In this document: positions 47,261 to 57,945 of the stretch, piece by piece | How the letters are laid out: every line of letters starts with the position of its first letter | How positions within the stretch are numbered: the first letter of the stretch is position 1 | Source of the DNA: Martelella lutilitoris | GTDB taxonomy: Bacteria; Pseudomonadota; Alphaproteobacteria; Rhizobiales; Rhizobiaceae | Length of the DNA stretch: 64,000 nt | Direction: 5' to 3' | Assembly (NCBI RefSeq): GCF_016598595.1 | Contig: NZ_CP066786.1 | Span: 2,379,501 to 2,443,500, forward strand | The notes under the pieces: generated by a model | What the model was told of the DNA's origin: nothing | Database searches by the model: none | Seen by the model: only the letters and a program-made list of their open reading frames with translations | Translations under genes and position numbers: made by a program

Positions 47261-48784
47261 TTATTCGCTGACAGTAACGGCGGAAAGGCCGAAGAGCGAG
47301 CCCGTCGGGTTGGCCTCGAAACCGCTTACCTTGTCGTTTGCCGCGGTGTAGCTGTAGCCGGTGTAAAGCCAGATCCAGGGCGAGACCTCGGTGATGTGCC
47401 TGGAGAACTCGGCAAAGATCTCCTTGCGCTTCGCCGGGTCGGTCTCGACGCGGCCGTCCTGCATCAGGCTGTCGAGCGTGTCGTCGCCGTAATGGGCGAC
47501 ATGGGCGAGGTTGCCGTCCTTTGTCCAGTAGCGGTTATACATGGTATAGGGGTCGGTGCGCCCGCCGTTCAGCGCCACGGCCATGTCGAAATCGCCCTTC
47601 AGCCAGCGGTCGATATAGACGTTGAGTTCCATCATCTCGATTTCGAGGTCGATGCCGATCTCGCCAAGCTGCGACTGGATCACCTGCGCTTCGGCGGCTG
47701 CCGTCGGCGGCTCGCCGGTCGCCGCCATCACCTTGGCGGAAAAGCCGTCCTCATAGCCGGCCTCGGCCATCAGCGCCTTTGCCTTTTCGAGATCGGGCGT
47801 ATAGCAGAAGAGCTCGGACGGATCGGTCGCATAGGCAGGCATGGTCAGCGGCCCGGTTACCTTGCCCTCGCCCAGGAGCGCGGCGTCCAGCACGTCCTGA
47901 CGGTCGATGGCGCAGGAGATTGCCTGGCGGACCTTTTTTTCGGTCATCGCCCCGCGATCGGCGTTCAGCTGCAGCACATGATAGTTCAGCACCGGTTCGC
48001 GCGTCAGCGTCAGTCCCGGATTGTTCGGCACGAGCGTGGCGACCAGCGGATCATTGATCAGCGCGAAATCCACCTGATTGGTGCGCAGCGCCGCGAGGAT
48101 CGCGGTCTCATCGGGCAGGACCGAGATGTTGATGCCGTCGACGCCAACCTCGCCGCCCGCCCAGTTCGCGTTGGCGGCGAGCACCTCTCGGGAGTTCGGC
48201 TCCCAGCTTGTCAGAACGAAGGGGCCGGAGCCGAGCGTTTCCGTGCCGATCGTGCCCGCTTCGATGGCGCTTGCCGGCACGATCGCGGCATTGATCGAGG
48301 ACATCGCCGTCAGAAGCGGCACATCCGGCTGCGACAGATTGAAGACCACGGTCCCGTCATCCGGCGTGTCGATGCTTTCGATGGAGAGGAAGTTGGCGCG
48401 GGCCGAGGCACCGGTTTCCTCATTCAGGATCCGTTCGAAAGATGCTTTCACATCCGCCGGCATCACCTTGTCGCCATTGGAGAATTTCGCATCCGGGTCA
48501 AGCTTGAAGGTCAGCGTTCGGCCGTCTTCCGAGAATTCCCAGGACGTGGCGATCGCCGGCGCGATGTTGAGTTCGCTATCGGTGCGCACCAACGGCTCGT
48601 AGACGAGTTCCAGCAGGCGCAGCGACGAAAAAGCCGTCTGCTTGTGCGGGTCGAGACCGGTCGCATCCTGCGACCAGGCCATGTTCAGCGTTGCCGCGGC
48701 GGCCGGAACCGCCGCGCCCGCGACGCCGAGCGCTGCGGCAACGGCGACGGCGGAAACCAGATTCTTGAAACGGGGTCTTCCCAT
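47261..48784 (-). CDS. Periplasmic solute-binding protein, SBP_bac_5 (DppA/OppA) family
   Basis: A 507-residue binding protein. The frame opens at 48790, but GAGGGAA is best spaced from the ATG at 48784. The signal peptide ends near AAA-TLNMAWSQD. Family features are LDPHKQTAF, AIATSWEFSEDGRTLTFKLDPDAKFSNGD and VRQAISCAIDRQDVLDAALLG. The family binds peptides, nickel, glutathione or muropeptides. Position next to murQ and anmK suggests peptidoglycan fragments as ligand, not shown by sequence. Confidence 0.93.
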   Translation of the reverse strand: MGRPRFKNLVSAVAVAAALGVAGAAVPAAAATLNMAWSQDATGLDPHKQTAFSSLRLLELVYEPLVRTDSELNIAPAIATSWEFSEDGRTLTFKLDPDAKFSNGDKVMPADVKASFERILNEETGASARANFLSIESIDTPDDGTVVFNLSQPDVPLLTAMSSINAAIVPASAIEAGTIGTETLGSGPFVLTSWEPNSREVLAANANWAGGEVGVDGINISVLPDETAILAALRTNQVDFALINDPLVATLVPNNPGLTLTREPVLNYHVLQLNADRGAMTEKKVRQAISCAIDRQDVLDAALLGEGKVTGPLTMPAYATDPSELFCYTPDLEKAKALMAEAGYEDGFSAKVMAATGEPPTAAAEAQVIQSQLGEIGIDLEIEMMELNVYIDRWLKGDFDMAVALNGGRTDPYTMYNRYWTKDGNLAHVAHYGDDTLDSLMQDGRVETDPAKRKEIFAEFSRHITEVSPWIWLYTGYSYTAANDKVSGFEANPTGSLFGLSAVTVSE

Positions 48785-48847
48785 GATCATTTCCCTCGAG
48801 ATTATTGAGCGTTGCCGATGCGGCCTCCTGCCGGCACCGGAGAGACT

Positions 48848-49780
48848 TCAGCTATCGCGGCTTGTCGCCGTCTTCTGGTTGATCGCCTTGCGCAGGAAGC
48901 CGCCGGTCTCGTCCAGGAGATCGCGGCCCTCCTGCAGTTCCATATCCGTCAGCGCCAGGAGGATGGCGAGCTTGACGTCGTTTTTCGTCTTTTCGAGCAA
49001 TTTTTCAGCGGTTTCGGCCGGAACGTCCGCCGCCTCCATGACGATGCGAACGGCGCGCGCGTAAAGCTTGGCGTTGGAGACCGTCACATCGACCATCAGG
49101 TTCTCGTAGACCTTGCCGATGCGGACCATGCTGGCGGTGCTCAGCATGTTGAGGACGAGTTTCTGCGCCGTGCCGGATTTCAGCCTTGTGGAACCGGCCA
49201 GCACTTCCGGGCCGACGACCGGCGCAATCGAGATGTCGGCGATTTCGGCGATGGCGGAAGACGGATTGCAGGAAAGCGCGACAGTCGCCGCTCCGGTTTC
49301 CTTCGCATAGGTCAGGGCCCCGATGACGTAGGGCGTGCGCCCGCTGACCGCGATGCCGACGACGACATCCCGCGCCGTCAGGCCGATGGCCTTCAGGTCG
49401 GCAGCGCCCAGCGCCGGATCATCCTCTGCCCCTTCGACGGCGGTGGTCAGCGCCCTCTCGCCGCCGGCGATCAGGCCGACGACCATGCCGGGGGGAACGG
49501 AGAAGGTGGGCGGGCATTCGGAGGCATCGAGAACGCCGAGCCGGCCGCTCGTGCCCGCGCCGATATAGACAAGCCGGCCGCCGGCATCGAAGGCCTCGAC
49601 GATGCGATCGACAGCGCTCGCAATGGCGTCGGCCTCGCGGCCGACGGCAATCGCGGCCTCGCCATCCTCGGCATTGATCTTTCCGATGATTTCACGCGTC
49701 GACAGCAGGTCGAGATCAAGCGTGCGCGGATTGCGCCCCTCGGACACCAGCTTTTCCAGCTCGCCGGCCAGCAAATTCAT
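48848..49780 (-). CDS. murQ: N-acetylmuramic acid 6-phosphate etherase
   Basis: MurQ cleaves the D-lactyl ether of MurNAc-6-P to GlcNAc-6-P and lactate in the cytoplasm. The 310-residue SIS-domain protein has the signature [26 protein letters not shown], with Glu88 in the place of the catalytic acid of the family. It also has the second conserved block [29 protein letters not shown] lies 9 bp before the ATG at 49780. It is the first gene of the operon, facing the regulator gene across 271 bp. Confidence 0.96.
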   Translation of the reverse strand: MNLLAGELEKLVSEGRNPRTLDLDLLSTREIIGKINAEDGEAAIAVGREADAIASAVDRIVEAFDAGGRLVYIGAGTSGRLGVLDASECPPTFSVPPGMVVGLIAGGERALTTAVEGAEDDPALGAADLKAIGLTARDVVVGIAVSGRTPYVIGALTYAKETGAATVALSCNPSSAIAEIADISIAPVVGPEVLAGSTRLKSGTAQKLVLNMLSTASMVRIGKVYENLMVDVTVSNAKLYARAVRIVMEAADVPAETAEKLLEKTKNDVKLAILLALTDMELQEGRDLLDETGGFLRKAINQKTATSRDS

Positions 49781-50051
49781 GAATGCATTCCCCTTGTCTG
49801 CCGCGCGATGCGTTATTTTTATTGTCTTTCATCGCAGCGCTCGGGAAAGGCTATAATCACAAATTCCATTTGTCAAATTCATTACAGAATATTTTATTCC
49901 AATCGGCTCTGGCTCGTTTGTGCTGAAGAGTCCGGGCTCGCGCCCGCCTGCGTGAGGCCGTGAAACCGTTACGCTTTCGCAATCATTCCGTTGTATTCCG
50001 CGAAAAGGAATTTATTATTCCGGCATTTACACCGGCCGACCGAGGAAAACC
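49781..50051. promoter_or_regulatory. Divergent promoter region of murQ operon and murR-like gene
   Basis: An AT-rich 271-bp region between divergent genes. It contains GAATA-TTT-TATTC, a perfect inverted repeat at 49887-49899, and a cluster of ATTCC/GGAAT half-sites at 49985, 49995, 50007 (inverted) and 50017. The half-sites are spaced 10, 12 and 10 bp, one helical turn apart. GGAAT-N5-ATTCC at 50007-50021 resembles GGAA/TTCC palindromes known for RpiR-type regulators. The cluster lies 30 to 67 bp before the regulator's start. Assignment as its operator is inference. Confidence 0.65.
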
Positions 50052-50909
50052 GTGTCCGTTCTCAATGTGATAGAAGCCCAGCTTGACAATCTGGCTCCGG
50101 CGGACCGGCAGATCGGCCGTTTCATCCTCGACAATCCCGACGAGGTTCTCCGGCTTTCCTCCGCGCGCCTTGCCGAACGGACCGGCCGCAGCCAGTCGAG
50201 CGTGGTGAAATTCGCCCAGAAATTCGGCTTTTCCGGCTATCAGGAGATGAAACTCGCCGTCAGCAAGGCGAGAGCGCACGCCTGGCGGCCGCCCGGCGCG
50301 CTGCACAGCACGATAGAACTCGGCGACAGCCCGGCGGCGGTGGCGCAGAAGCTGCTTTCGAGCAAGATGCACGCCATGCAGCAGACCATCGCCGCCAATG
50401 ACGAGCGCGACATCGCCCGCGTCATGGACCTGGTCGACACGGCGGGCCGCATTCACGTGGCCGGCGTCGGCGCCTCCTCGCTGGTGGCGCGCGATTTCTG
50501 CCTCAAACTGCAAAAGCTTGGCCGTTATGCGCTTCACGATGCCGACAGCCATGTGCAGATGGCCAATGTCTCCGCCTCGAAGACCGGCGACGTTCTCTTT
50601 GCCCTTTCCCATTCGGGTACAAGCATCGAGACCGTGCGGATCGCCGAGCTTGCCGCAAGACGCGGCGCGACCGTCGTCTCGATCACCGGGCCGCAGCAGA
50701 ACCCGGTCGCGCGCGGCGCTGGCGTCACGCTCTACACGATTGCCGACGAGGAACGGGTGCGCTCGTCCGCCATCACCGCCCGCGACGCGCAGCTGATGCT
50801 GACGGATTTCCTGTTCATTCTGCTGCTGCAGCGGCAAAAGGATGCCGGCGATTATATCGCCGGCAGCGGCGAGGCGGTGACCGCGCTCAAGCTCGGCGCA
50901 GACAAATAG
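50052..50909 (+). CDS. MurR/RpiR family transcriptional regulator
   Basis: A 285-residue regulator with an N-terminal HTH_6 domain (LARLAERTGRSQSSVVKFAQKFGFSGYQEMK-type segment, about residues 35-70) and a C-terminal SIS sugar-phosphate-binding domain (HVAGVGASSLVARDFCLKLQKLG and FALSHSGTSIETVRIAE). It starts with GTG after GAGGAAAACC. Being divergent from murQ, it probably represses or activates the operon in response to MurNAc-6-P, as E. coli MurR does. Confidence 0.93.
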   Translation: MSVLNVIEAQLDNLAPADRQIGRFILDNPDEVLRLSSARLAERTGRSQSSVVKFAQKFGFSGYQEMKLAVSKARAHAWRPPGALHSTIELGDSPAAVAQKLLSSKMHAMQQTIAANDERDIARVMDLVDTAGRIHVAGVGASSLVARDFCLKLQKLGRYALHDADSHVQMANVSASKTGDVLFALSHSGTSIETVRIAELAARRGATVVSITGPQQNPVARGAGVTLYTIADEERVRSSAITARDAQLMLTDFLFILLLQRQKDAGDYIAGSGEAVTALKLGADK

Positions 50910-50915
50910 GCGCGC

Positions 50916-51770
50916 TCAGCCCTTCATCGGCACGCAGATCTCCGTGATCAGTTCTGCGGGCGGCGTATCGCGCGGATCGTTGCGATAGATTTCGCAGGGC
51001 GGAGCGTCGGCGGGCTCGTGACCGGCGGCGGGAAGCCAGCTGCCATAGAACCAGTGATAGGCCTTGTGCAGCTCGGCATAGGGGCCCTTGTGGGTGAGCA
51101 CCGCATAGCGACCGCTCGAAACCACGCGGGCCTCCAGCCCTTGCGGCACATCGGCGCCGTCGGCGAGCGTGAGGCCCGCGAAGGCATTGAGGTCCTTCTC
51201 CTCCGTCAGGCCGGGGTCGTCATAGTAGATTCCGATCATCTCCGTTTGCGGACCGAGGGCCCCGGCAGCGGCCATCATGCCCGCCGCCGGACCGAAGGCC
51301 CTGTCGATTTCCATATAGGAGCCGCGGTGCGGCAGGCCCGCAAGCCGCCGCTCTTCCATATCGCGCAAGGTGACGTCATACATGTCATGGTTCCTTTCAG
51401 GGACCGGTTGATCAAACATCGTGTGCCGGCCGGCCTTCCTGTAGGCGGCCGGGGTGTTGCCGTAGGTGGTCTTGAAAAGACGGGTGAACGCCGGTACGCC
51501 GGATGATCCGGCCCGTTTCGCGATCGCCTCGACCGGCGCATCCGAATTGACGAGTTCGCCGGCTGCCCGGTGCAGGCGCAAACGCCTCACGGTCGCGGCG
51601 ATCGTCTCGCCCTGGATGCCGCGATAGATGCGGTGCCAGTGCCACGGCGACAGACAGGCGATTTCGGCGAGCCTGGCGAAATCGAGCTCCTCGTCGAGGT
51701 GTTCGTGAATATAGGCGATGACCCGCATGAGCCTTTGCTGATAGGTTTGAAAATCCGGCGCGTTGTTCAT
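50916..51770 (-). CDS. AraC family regulator with GyrI-like ligand domain
   Basis: A 284-residue regulator. The N-terminal AraC HTH pair (LDFARLAEIACLSPWHWHRIYRGIQGETIAATVRRLRLHRA, then FKTTYGNTPAAYRKA) is followed by a GyrI/SOUL-like effector domain starting DVTLRDMEERRLAGLPHRGSYM. Relatives include Rob and SbmC-like drug sensors. The start at 51770 follows GGAAAGAAGAG and gives MNNAPDFQTYQQRLMRVIAYIHEHLD. The stop lies 7 bp from the convergent regulator's stop. The target is unknown. Confidence 0.9.
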   Translation of the reverse strand: MNNAPDFQTYQQRLMRVIAYIHEHLDEELDFARLAEIACLSPWHWHRIYRGIQGETIAATVRRLRLHRAAGELVNSDAPVEAIAKRAGSSGVPAFTRLFKTTYGNTPAAYRKAGRHTMFDQPVPERNHDMYDVTLRDMEERRLAGLPHRGSYMEIDRAFGPAAGMMAAAGALGPQTEMIGIYYDDPGLTEEKDLNAFAGLTLADGADVPQGLEARVVSSGRYAVLTHKGPYAELHKAYHWFYGSWLPAAGHEPADAPPCEIYRNDPRDTPPAELITEICVPMKG

Positions 51771-51936
51771 CTCTTCTTTCCGTTTCCACTTGGCGGCATG
51801 GTTGAAGCACACGCCGGTTTGACAAATCTTGCGGAATTGTTCGGCGTACCGGAAATCGTTACGCTGGCCTTGCCAGCGGCAACAGGTTTGCTAAACATAC
51901 ATCGATCATCCCCTCCCCGCGCAAGGTTGCCAGGCC

Positions 51937-53592
51937 ATGCCCACCCGTCTCGTTCCCAAAACCGTCAGCGTCCTGAAGGAGGGCTATGGCCTTTCCCGGC
52001 TGAAGGCCGACACCATTGCCGGCCTCACCGTTGCCATCGTCGCCCTGCCGCTCTCCATGGCCATCGCGATTGCCTGCGGCGTCTCCCCCGATCGCGGACT
52101 TTACGCGGCGATCATCGGCGGCTTCTTCGTCTCGCTCTTCGGCGGCAGCCGGCACCAGATCGGCGGACCTGCCGGCGCTTTCATCGTACTGGTGGCGGCG
52201 TCCGTGGAACGCCACGGCGTCGACGGGCTGATGCTGGCGGTGATCCTCTCCGGCCTGATCATGATCGCGGCCGGCTATCTGAGGCTCGGCGCCTATATCC
52301 GCTTCATCCCCTACCCCGTGACGGTCGGCTTTACCGCGGGCATCGCCATCATCATCTTCGCCAGCCAGCTTTCGGCCATTCTCGGCCTTGACCTGCCAGA
52401 AAAGGAGCCGGGCCCCTTCGCCGACAAGATTGCCTATCTGGCGCGGTTCGTCGGCACGACCAATGTCGCAGCCCTTGCGATCGCCATCGGCACCATCGCC
52501 CTGATCATCGCGCTCCGAAAGGTCAGGCCCGGCTGGCCCGGCATGCTGATCGCCGTTGCCGTCGCGACGCTGGCCGCAACCCTTCTGAACCTTCCGGTGG
52601 AAACCATCGGCAGCCAGTTCGGCGGGCTGCCGCGCGGCCTGCAGGCGCCTGCGGTCCCGACGCTCTCGCTCGAAAAGGTCATCTCGGTCCTGCCGGACGC
52701 CTTCGCCTTCGCGCTTTTGGGGTCCATCGAATCGCTGCTGTCCGCTGTCGTCGCCGACGGCATGACCGGGCGACGCCACCGCTCGAACATGGAGCTGATC
52801 GGCCAGGGCATCGCCAACATCGCCTCCGGCCTGTTCGGCGGCATCTCGGTCACCGGCACGATCGCCCGCACGGCGACCAATGTGCGCGCCGGCGCCACCA
52901 GCCCGTTTTCGGGCATGCTGCACGCCCTCTTCCTGCTGGTCTTCATGCTGGTCGCGGCGCCCCTTGCCCGCTTCATTCCGCTTGCAGCCCTTTCGGGCGT
53001 CCTGGCGGTCGTCGCCTGGAGCATGGTCGAAAAACCGGCAATCCGGGCCCTCTTCAGGAGTTCGCGCGGCGATGCGGTGATCCTCACCGTGACGTTGCTG
53101 CTCGTCGTCTTCCGCGACCTGACCGAGGGCATTGTCGCCGGTTTTGCGCTGGGCGCCGTGCTCTTCATCGACCGCATGGGCCGCAATGTCGCCGTCAGTC
53201 CCTATGACGACTACAATGCCAAAAGCGAGCACCCGATCGTCAACACCGACCCCGACACGATCGTCTACCGCATTTCCGGCGCCTTCTTTTTCGGGGCAGC
53301 CTCCACCGTCGGCTCGGTTCTGGACCGGATTGCCGACCGGGCGAAGAATTTCGTGCTCGACCTTTCGGACGTCTCCTACATGGATTCCTCGGCCGCGAAC
53401 GTGCTCGAAAGCACGGTCCGTCGGGCGCGCGCGCGCAATGTCCGTGTCTTCCTCACGGGCGTCGCGCCGCCGGTGAAAGCCATCCTTGTCGCCCATCACA
53501 TCGACGAAGACCACGTCACCTACAGCGCCGACCTCGATGCCGCCGCCGCCCTGATTGCGGCAGGCGCGGACAGGGCGGACGAAAACCATTGA
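51937..53592 (+). CDS. SulP family anion transporter with STAS domain
   Basis: A 551-residue transporter of the SLC26/SulP family. The membrane part starts with YGLSRLKADTIAGLTVAIVALPLSMAIAIACGVSPDRGLYAAI and includes GGSRHQIGGPAGAFIVLV. The C-terminal STAS domain is at about residues 440-545 (FVLDLSDVSYMDSSAANVLES). Substrates in the family are sulfate, bicarbonate or dicarboxylates; which one applies here cannot be told. Confidence 0.93.
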   Translation: MPTRLVPKTVSVLKEGYGLSRLKADTIAGLTVAIVALPLSMAIAIACGVSPDRGLYAAIIGGFFVSLFGGSRHQIGGPAGAFIVLVAASVERHGVDGLMLAVILSGLIMIAAGYLRLGAYIRFIPYPVTVGFTAGIAIIIFASQLSAILGLDLPEKEPGPFADKIAYLARFVGTTNVAALAIAIGTIALIIALRKVRPGWPGMLIAVAVATLAATLLNLPVETIGSQFGGLPRGLQAPAVPTLSLEKVISVLPDAFAFALLGSIESLLSAVVADGMTGRRHRSNMELIGQGIANIASGLFGGISVTGTIARTATNVRAGATSPFSGMLHALFLLVFMLVAAPLARFIPLAALSGVLAVVAWSMVEKPAIRALFRSSRGDAVILTVTLLLVVFRDLTEGIVAGFALGAVLFIDRMGRNVAVSPYDDYNAKSEHPIVNTDPDTIVYRISGAFFFGAASTVGSVLDRIADRAKNFVLDLSDVSYMDSSAANVLESTVRRARARNVRVFLTGVAPPVKAILVAHHIDEDHVTYSADLDAAAALIAAGADRADENH

Positions 53593-53680
53593 TCCACACC
53601 TCTCTTGCGCCCGAAACATAAACCGAACACGGGACGAAAAACCTTTATATTTCAATGATTCTAGGGGGATTGAAAAAAGA

Positions 53681-53695
53681 GAACAAATAGGGTAC
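53681..53695. promoter_or_regulatory. Degenerate SOS (LexA) box upstream of recA
   Basis: GAAC at 53681-53684 is followed 7 bases later by GTAC at 53692-53695. The alphaproteobacterial LexA consensus is GTTC-N7-GTTC (complement GAAC-N7-GAAC), so the second half has one mismatch. It lies 56 bp before the recA start, in the right place for an operator. Confidence 0.6.
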
Positions 53696-53750
53696 GAATA
53701 GGTAAATCAGGGCCTCACCTAGGCGGCGGGCGAAACAAGGGATAAAGTCG

Positions 53751-54833
<1,083 letters not shown>

Positions 54834-54882
54834 TTGAGGCTTCCGTCCGGCGCGCGATCCGGGTGCCTGTGAGATGTACTGA

Positions 54883-54908
54883 CAGCGGCTTTGCGGAGCC
54901 GCTGTTTT
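54883..54908 (+). terminator. Intrinsic terminator of recA
   Basis: A perfect 8-bp stem CAGCGGCT/AGCCGCTG with a 6-base loop, followed by TTTT. It begins 50 bp past the recA stop. Confidence 0.88.
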
Positions 54909-54996
54909 GTCCTGTCTGGACAGTGGCGACACCTGCCGCTAAAAGCCCGGGAAAGTCTCGGCAGACAACACCGATATATGAAGGGGCGTGGCACTC

Positions 54997-57651
54997 ATGA
55001 GTGGCGTGAATGAAATCCGGTCGACATTTCTCGACTTCTTCAAGCGGAACGGACACGAGGTCGTCGCTTCCAGCCCGCTTGTGCCGCATAACGACCCGAC
55101 CCTGATGTTCACCAATGCCGGCATGGTGCCGTTCAAGAACGTCTTCACCGGGCTTGAGCACCGTCCCTATTCGACCGCGACGACGGCGCAGAAATGTGTG
55201 CGCGCCGGCGGCAAGCACAACGATCTCGACAATGTCGGCTACACCGCGCGCCACCACACTTTCTTCGAGATGATGGGCAACTTCTCCTTCGGCGACTATT
55301 TCAAGGAACAGGCGATCTCGCTTGCCTGGGAGTTGATCACAAAGGAATTCGGCCTGCCGAAGGACAAGCTGCTGGCAACCGTCTACCACGAGGATGACGA
55401 GGCGTTCGAGCTCTGGCGCAAGATTGCCGGTCTCCCCGAGGACCGGATCATCCGCATTCCGACCTCCGACAATTTCTGGTCGATGGGCGATACCGGGCCC
55501 TGCGGCCCCTGCTCGGAAATCTTCTACGACCACGGCGAGCATATCTGGGGCGGGCCGCCCGGCTCCGCGGAAGAGGACGGCGACCGCTTCATCGAGATCT
55601 GGAATCTCGTCTTCATGCAGTACGAGCAGATCACGCCGGAACGCCGCGAGAACCTGCCGCGCCCCTCGATCGACACCGGCATGGGCCTCGAGCGCGTCGC
55701 CGCCGTGCTGCAGGGCAAGCATGACAATTACGATATCGACCTGTTTCAGAGACTGATCGGCGCTTCGGTCGAACTGACCGGGGTGAAGGCCGAGGGCGAG
55801 CGGCAGGCCAGCCACCGCGTGATCGCCGACCATCTGCGCGCCTCCGCCTTCCTGATCGCCGACGGCGTCCTGCCCTCCAACGAGGGCCGCGGCTACGTGC
55901 TGCGCCGCATCATGCGCCGCGCCATGCGCCACGCCGAGCTTCTCGGCGCCCGCGAGCCGATCATCTACCGCCTGCTGCCGACGCTTGTCAGCGAGATGGG
56001 CCGCGCCTATCCGGAACTCCAGCGCGCCGAGGCGCTGATCTCCGAGACGCTGAAGCTGGAGGAAACCCGCTTCCGCAAGACGCTGGACCGCGGCCTGACG
56101 CTTCTGGAAGAGGCGACCCGTGACCTCTCCAAGGGCGACAGCCTCGACGGCGAGACCGCCTTCAAGCTCTACGACACCTATGGCTTCCCGCTTGACCTGA
56201 CCCAGGACGCGCTCAGGGCGCGCGACATCCATGTCGATCTGACCGGCTTCCAGGACGCCATGCACCGCCAGCGCGCCGAGGCCCGCGCCCACTGGGCCGG
56301 CTCCGGCGACACGGCGACGGAGACCATCTGGTTCGAGCTGGGCGAGAAGCACGAGGCGACCGAGTTTCTGGGCTACGAAACCGAGAAGGCCGAGGGCGTG
56401 GTGCTGGCTCTCGTCAGGGACGGCGCCGCCGTGGAGAAGGCCGAGGCCGGCGATACGGTTGCCGTCGTCGTCAACCAGACGCCGTTTTACGGCGAGTCGG
56501 GCGGCCAGATGGGCGACACCGGCACGATCGCGACCGACGCGGCCAGGCTCCGGGTGACCGATACGCAGAAGAAGGGCAACGGCCTCTTCATTCATTTTTG
56601 CGAAGTCCTGGAGGGCGCCGTGGCGCTGGGCGAACCGGTCAGTCTTGAAGTCGATCATGCACGGCGCGCGCGGCTGCGCGCCAACCACTCCGCGACCCAT
56701 CTGATCCATGAGGCCTTGCGTCAGAAGCTCGGCTCGCATGTGGCCCAGAAGGGCTCGCTGGTCGCGCCCGAACGGCTGCGCTTCGACATTTCGCACCCCA
56801 AGCCGATGACGAGCGAGGAGCTCGCCGTGGTCGAGGACATGGCCAATGAGATCGTGCTGCAGAATGCGCCGGTTTCCACCCGGCTGATGGGCGTTGACGA
56901 CGCCATCGCCGAAGGTGCCATGGCGCTGTTCGGCGAGAAGTACGGCGACGAGGTGCGCGTCGTTTCCATGGGCACGGCCACCGCCGGCGAGAAGGCCGGC
57001 AAGACCTACTCACTCGAACTGTGCGGCGGAACCCATGTGCGCGCCACCGGCGAGATCGGACTGATCCGCATCGTCGGCGAGAGTGCGGTGGGCGCCGGCG
57101 TGCGCCGCATCGAGGCGCTGACCGGCGTGGATGCGCGCCGCTACCTCACCCGGCAGGATGATAAGGTGAAGGCGCTCGCCGCCGCCCTCAAGGTGCAGCC
57201 GGACGAGGTGGCAAACCGCGTCTCGGCCCTGGCCGAGGAGCGGCGCCGGCTGGAACGCGAGCTTGCCGAAGCGCGCAAGCAGATCGCGCTCGGCGGCTCC
57301 GGCCCGTCCGACGAAGCGGAAAGGATCGGCGACATTTCGCTTGCCGCCAAGGTGCTTTCGGGCGTTGCCGCCAAGGAGCTGAAGGGCCTTGCCGACAGCG
57401 CCAAGAAGGACAGGAGCCGCACCGTGGTCGTCTTCATCAGCGTGGCGGAAGACAACAAGGCCAGCGTCGTGGTTTCCGTCACGGCGGACCTCACCGACAG
57501 CGTCTCCGCGGTCGACCTCGTGCGCGCGGCCTCGGAAGCGCTTGGCGGCAAGGGCGGCGGCGGCAGGCCGGACATGGCCCAGGCGGGCGGCCCGGACGGC
57601 GACAAGGCGGAAGCCGCAATTGCCGCCATCCGCAACACGCTCCAGGGCTGA
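54997..57651 (+). CDS. alaS: Alanyl-tRNA synthetase
   Basis: Class II synthetase, 884 residues. The aminoacylation domain begins [29 protein letters not shown]. The editing domain carries the zinc motif [11 protein letters not shown] and [13 protein letters not shown]. The C-Ala (DHHA1) domain ends [13 protein letters not shown]. The frame opens at a GTG (54988), but the ATG at 54997 has better spacing from AAGGGG. The recA-alaS order is common in alphaproteobacteria. Confidence 0.97.
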   Translation: MSGVNEIRSTFLDFFKRNGHEVVASSPLVPHNDPTLMFTNAGMVPFKNVFTGLEHRPYSTATTAQKCVRAGGKHNDLDNVGYTARHHTFFEMMGNFSFGDYFKEQAISLAWELITKEFGLPKDKLLATVYHEDDEAFELWRKIAGLPEDRIIRIPTSDNFWSMGDTGPCGPCSEIFYDHGEHIWGGPPGSAEEDGDRFIEIWNLVFMQYEQITPERRENLPRPSIDTGMGLERVAAVLQGKHDNYDIDLFQRLIGASVELTGVKAEGERQASHRVIADHLRASAFLIADGVLPSNEGRGYVLRRIMRRAMRHAELLGAREPIIYRLLPTLVSEMGRAYPELQRAEALISETLKLEETRFRKTLDRGLTLLEEATRDLSKGDSLDGETAFKLYDTYGFPLDLTQDALRARDIHVDLTGFQDAMHRQRAEARAHWAGSGDTATETIWFELGEKHEATEFLGYETEKAEGVVLALVRDGAAVEKAEAGDTVAVVVNQTPFYGESGGQMGDTGTIATDAARLRVTDTQKKGNGLFIHFCEVLEGAVALGEPVSLEVDHARRARLRANHSATHLIHEALRQKLGSHVAQKGSLVAPERLRFDISHPKPMTSEELAVVEDMANEIVLQNAPVSTRLMGVDDAIAEGAMALFGEKYGDEVRVVSMGTATAGEKAGKTYSLELCGGTHVRATGEIGLIRIVGESAVGAGVRRIEALTGVDARRYLTRQDDKVKALAAALKVQPDEVANRVSALAEERRRLERELAEARKQIALGGSGPSDEAERIGDISLAAKVLSGVAAKELKGLADSAKKDRSRTVVVFISVAEDNKASVVVSVTADLTDSVSAVDLVRAASEALGGKGGGGRPDMAQAGGPDGDKAEAAIAAIRNTLQG

Positions 57652-57668
57652 GGCCTATTGCGCAAGAA

Positions 57669-57695
57669 GAACCGCGTTTCCCGGAAACGCGGTTC
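57669..57695 (+). terminator. Hairpin after alaS
   Basis: A perfect 12-bp stem GAACCGCGTTTC/GAAACGCGGTTC with a 3-base loop, 17 bp past the alaS stop, followed by TCGGTTTGC. It likely ends the alaS transcript. Similar CCGCGTTTCCCGG sequence recurs near 57882. Confidence 0.7.
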
Positions 57696-57716
57696 TCGGT
57701 TTGCTGACAAGCCCCT

Positions 57717-57910
57717 TTCCCGGTCATCTTCGGACTTGACCCGGCCGGCGCGTCACAAGCTTGGTCGGCAGTCTCGAAGCGTTTCCAGGAAAAATGGATA
57801 CCGGTTCTCCGTGCTGAATTGCGCAAGACAACAGATTTGGCGCTCTCGCGCTTCGCAGAGAAGCGGAAGCGCCCCCGGGACCGCGTTTCCCGGCACCGCG
57901 ATTCTGAGCT
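57717..57910. repeat. Mosaic of intergenic repeat elements
   Basis: This stretch lies between alaS and dusA. It holds CCGGTCATCTTCGGACTTGA (57720 region), then GCGTTTCCAGGAAAAATGGA (57779) leading into ACCGGTTCTCCGTGCTGAAT and GCGCAAGACA. After that comes a CTTCGCAGAGAAGCGGAAGC hairpin and a second CCGCGTTTCCCGG copy. Sequences of this kind are dispersed intergenic repeats in rhizobial genomes. Predicted frames across it look like misread repeats, not genes. Confidence 0.65.
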
Positions 57911-57945
57911 ATTCGTCTGTCTGATGGCCGAACGATGCCGAAGCG

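Noticed and set aside
51859..53655. 598-codon minus-strand frame over the SulP gene
   Set aside because: Antisense to a clear SulP transporter; composition is Asp/Gly/Arg-rich noise.
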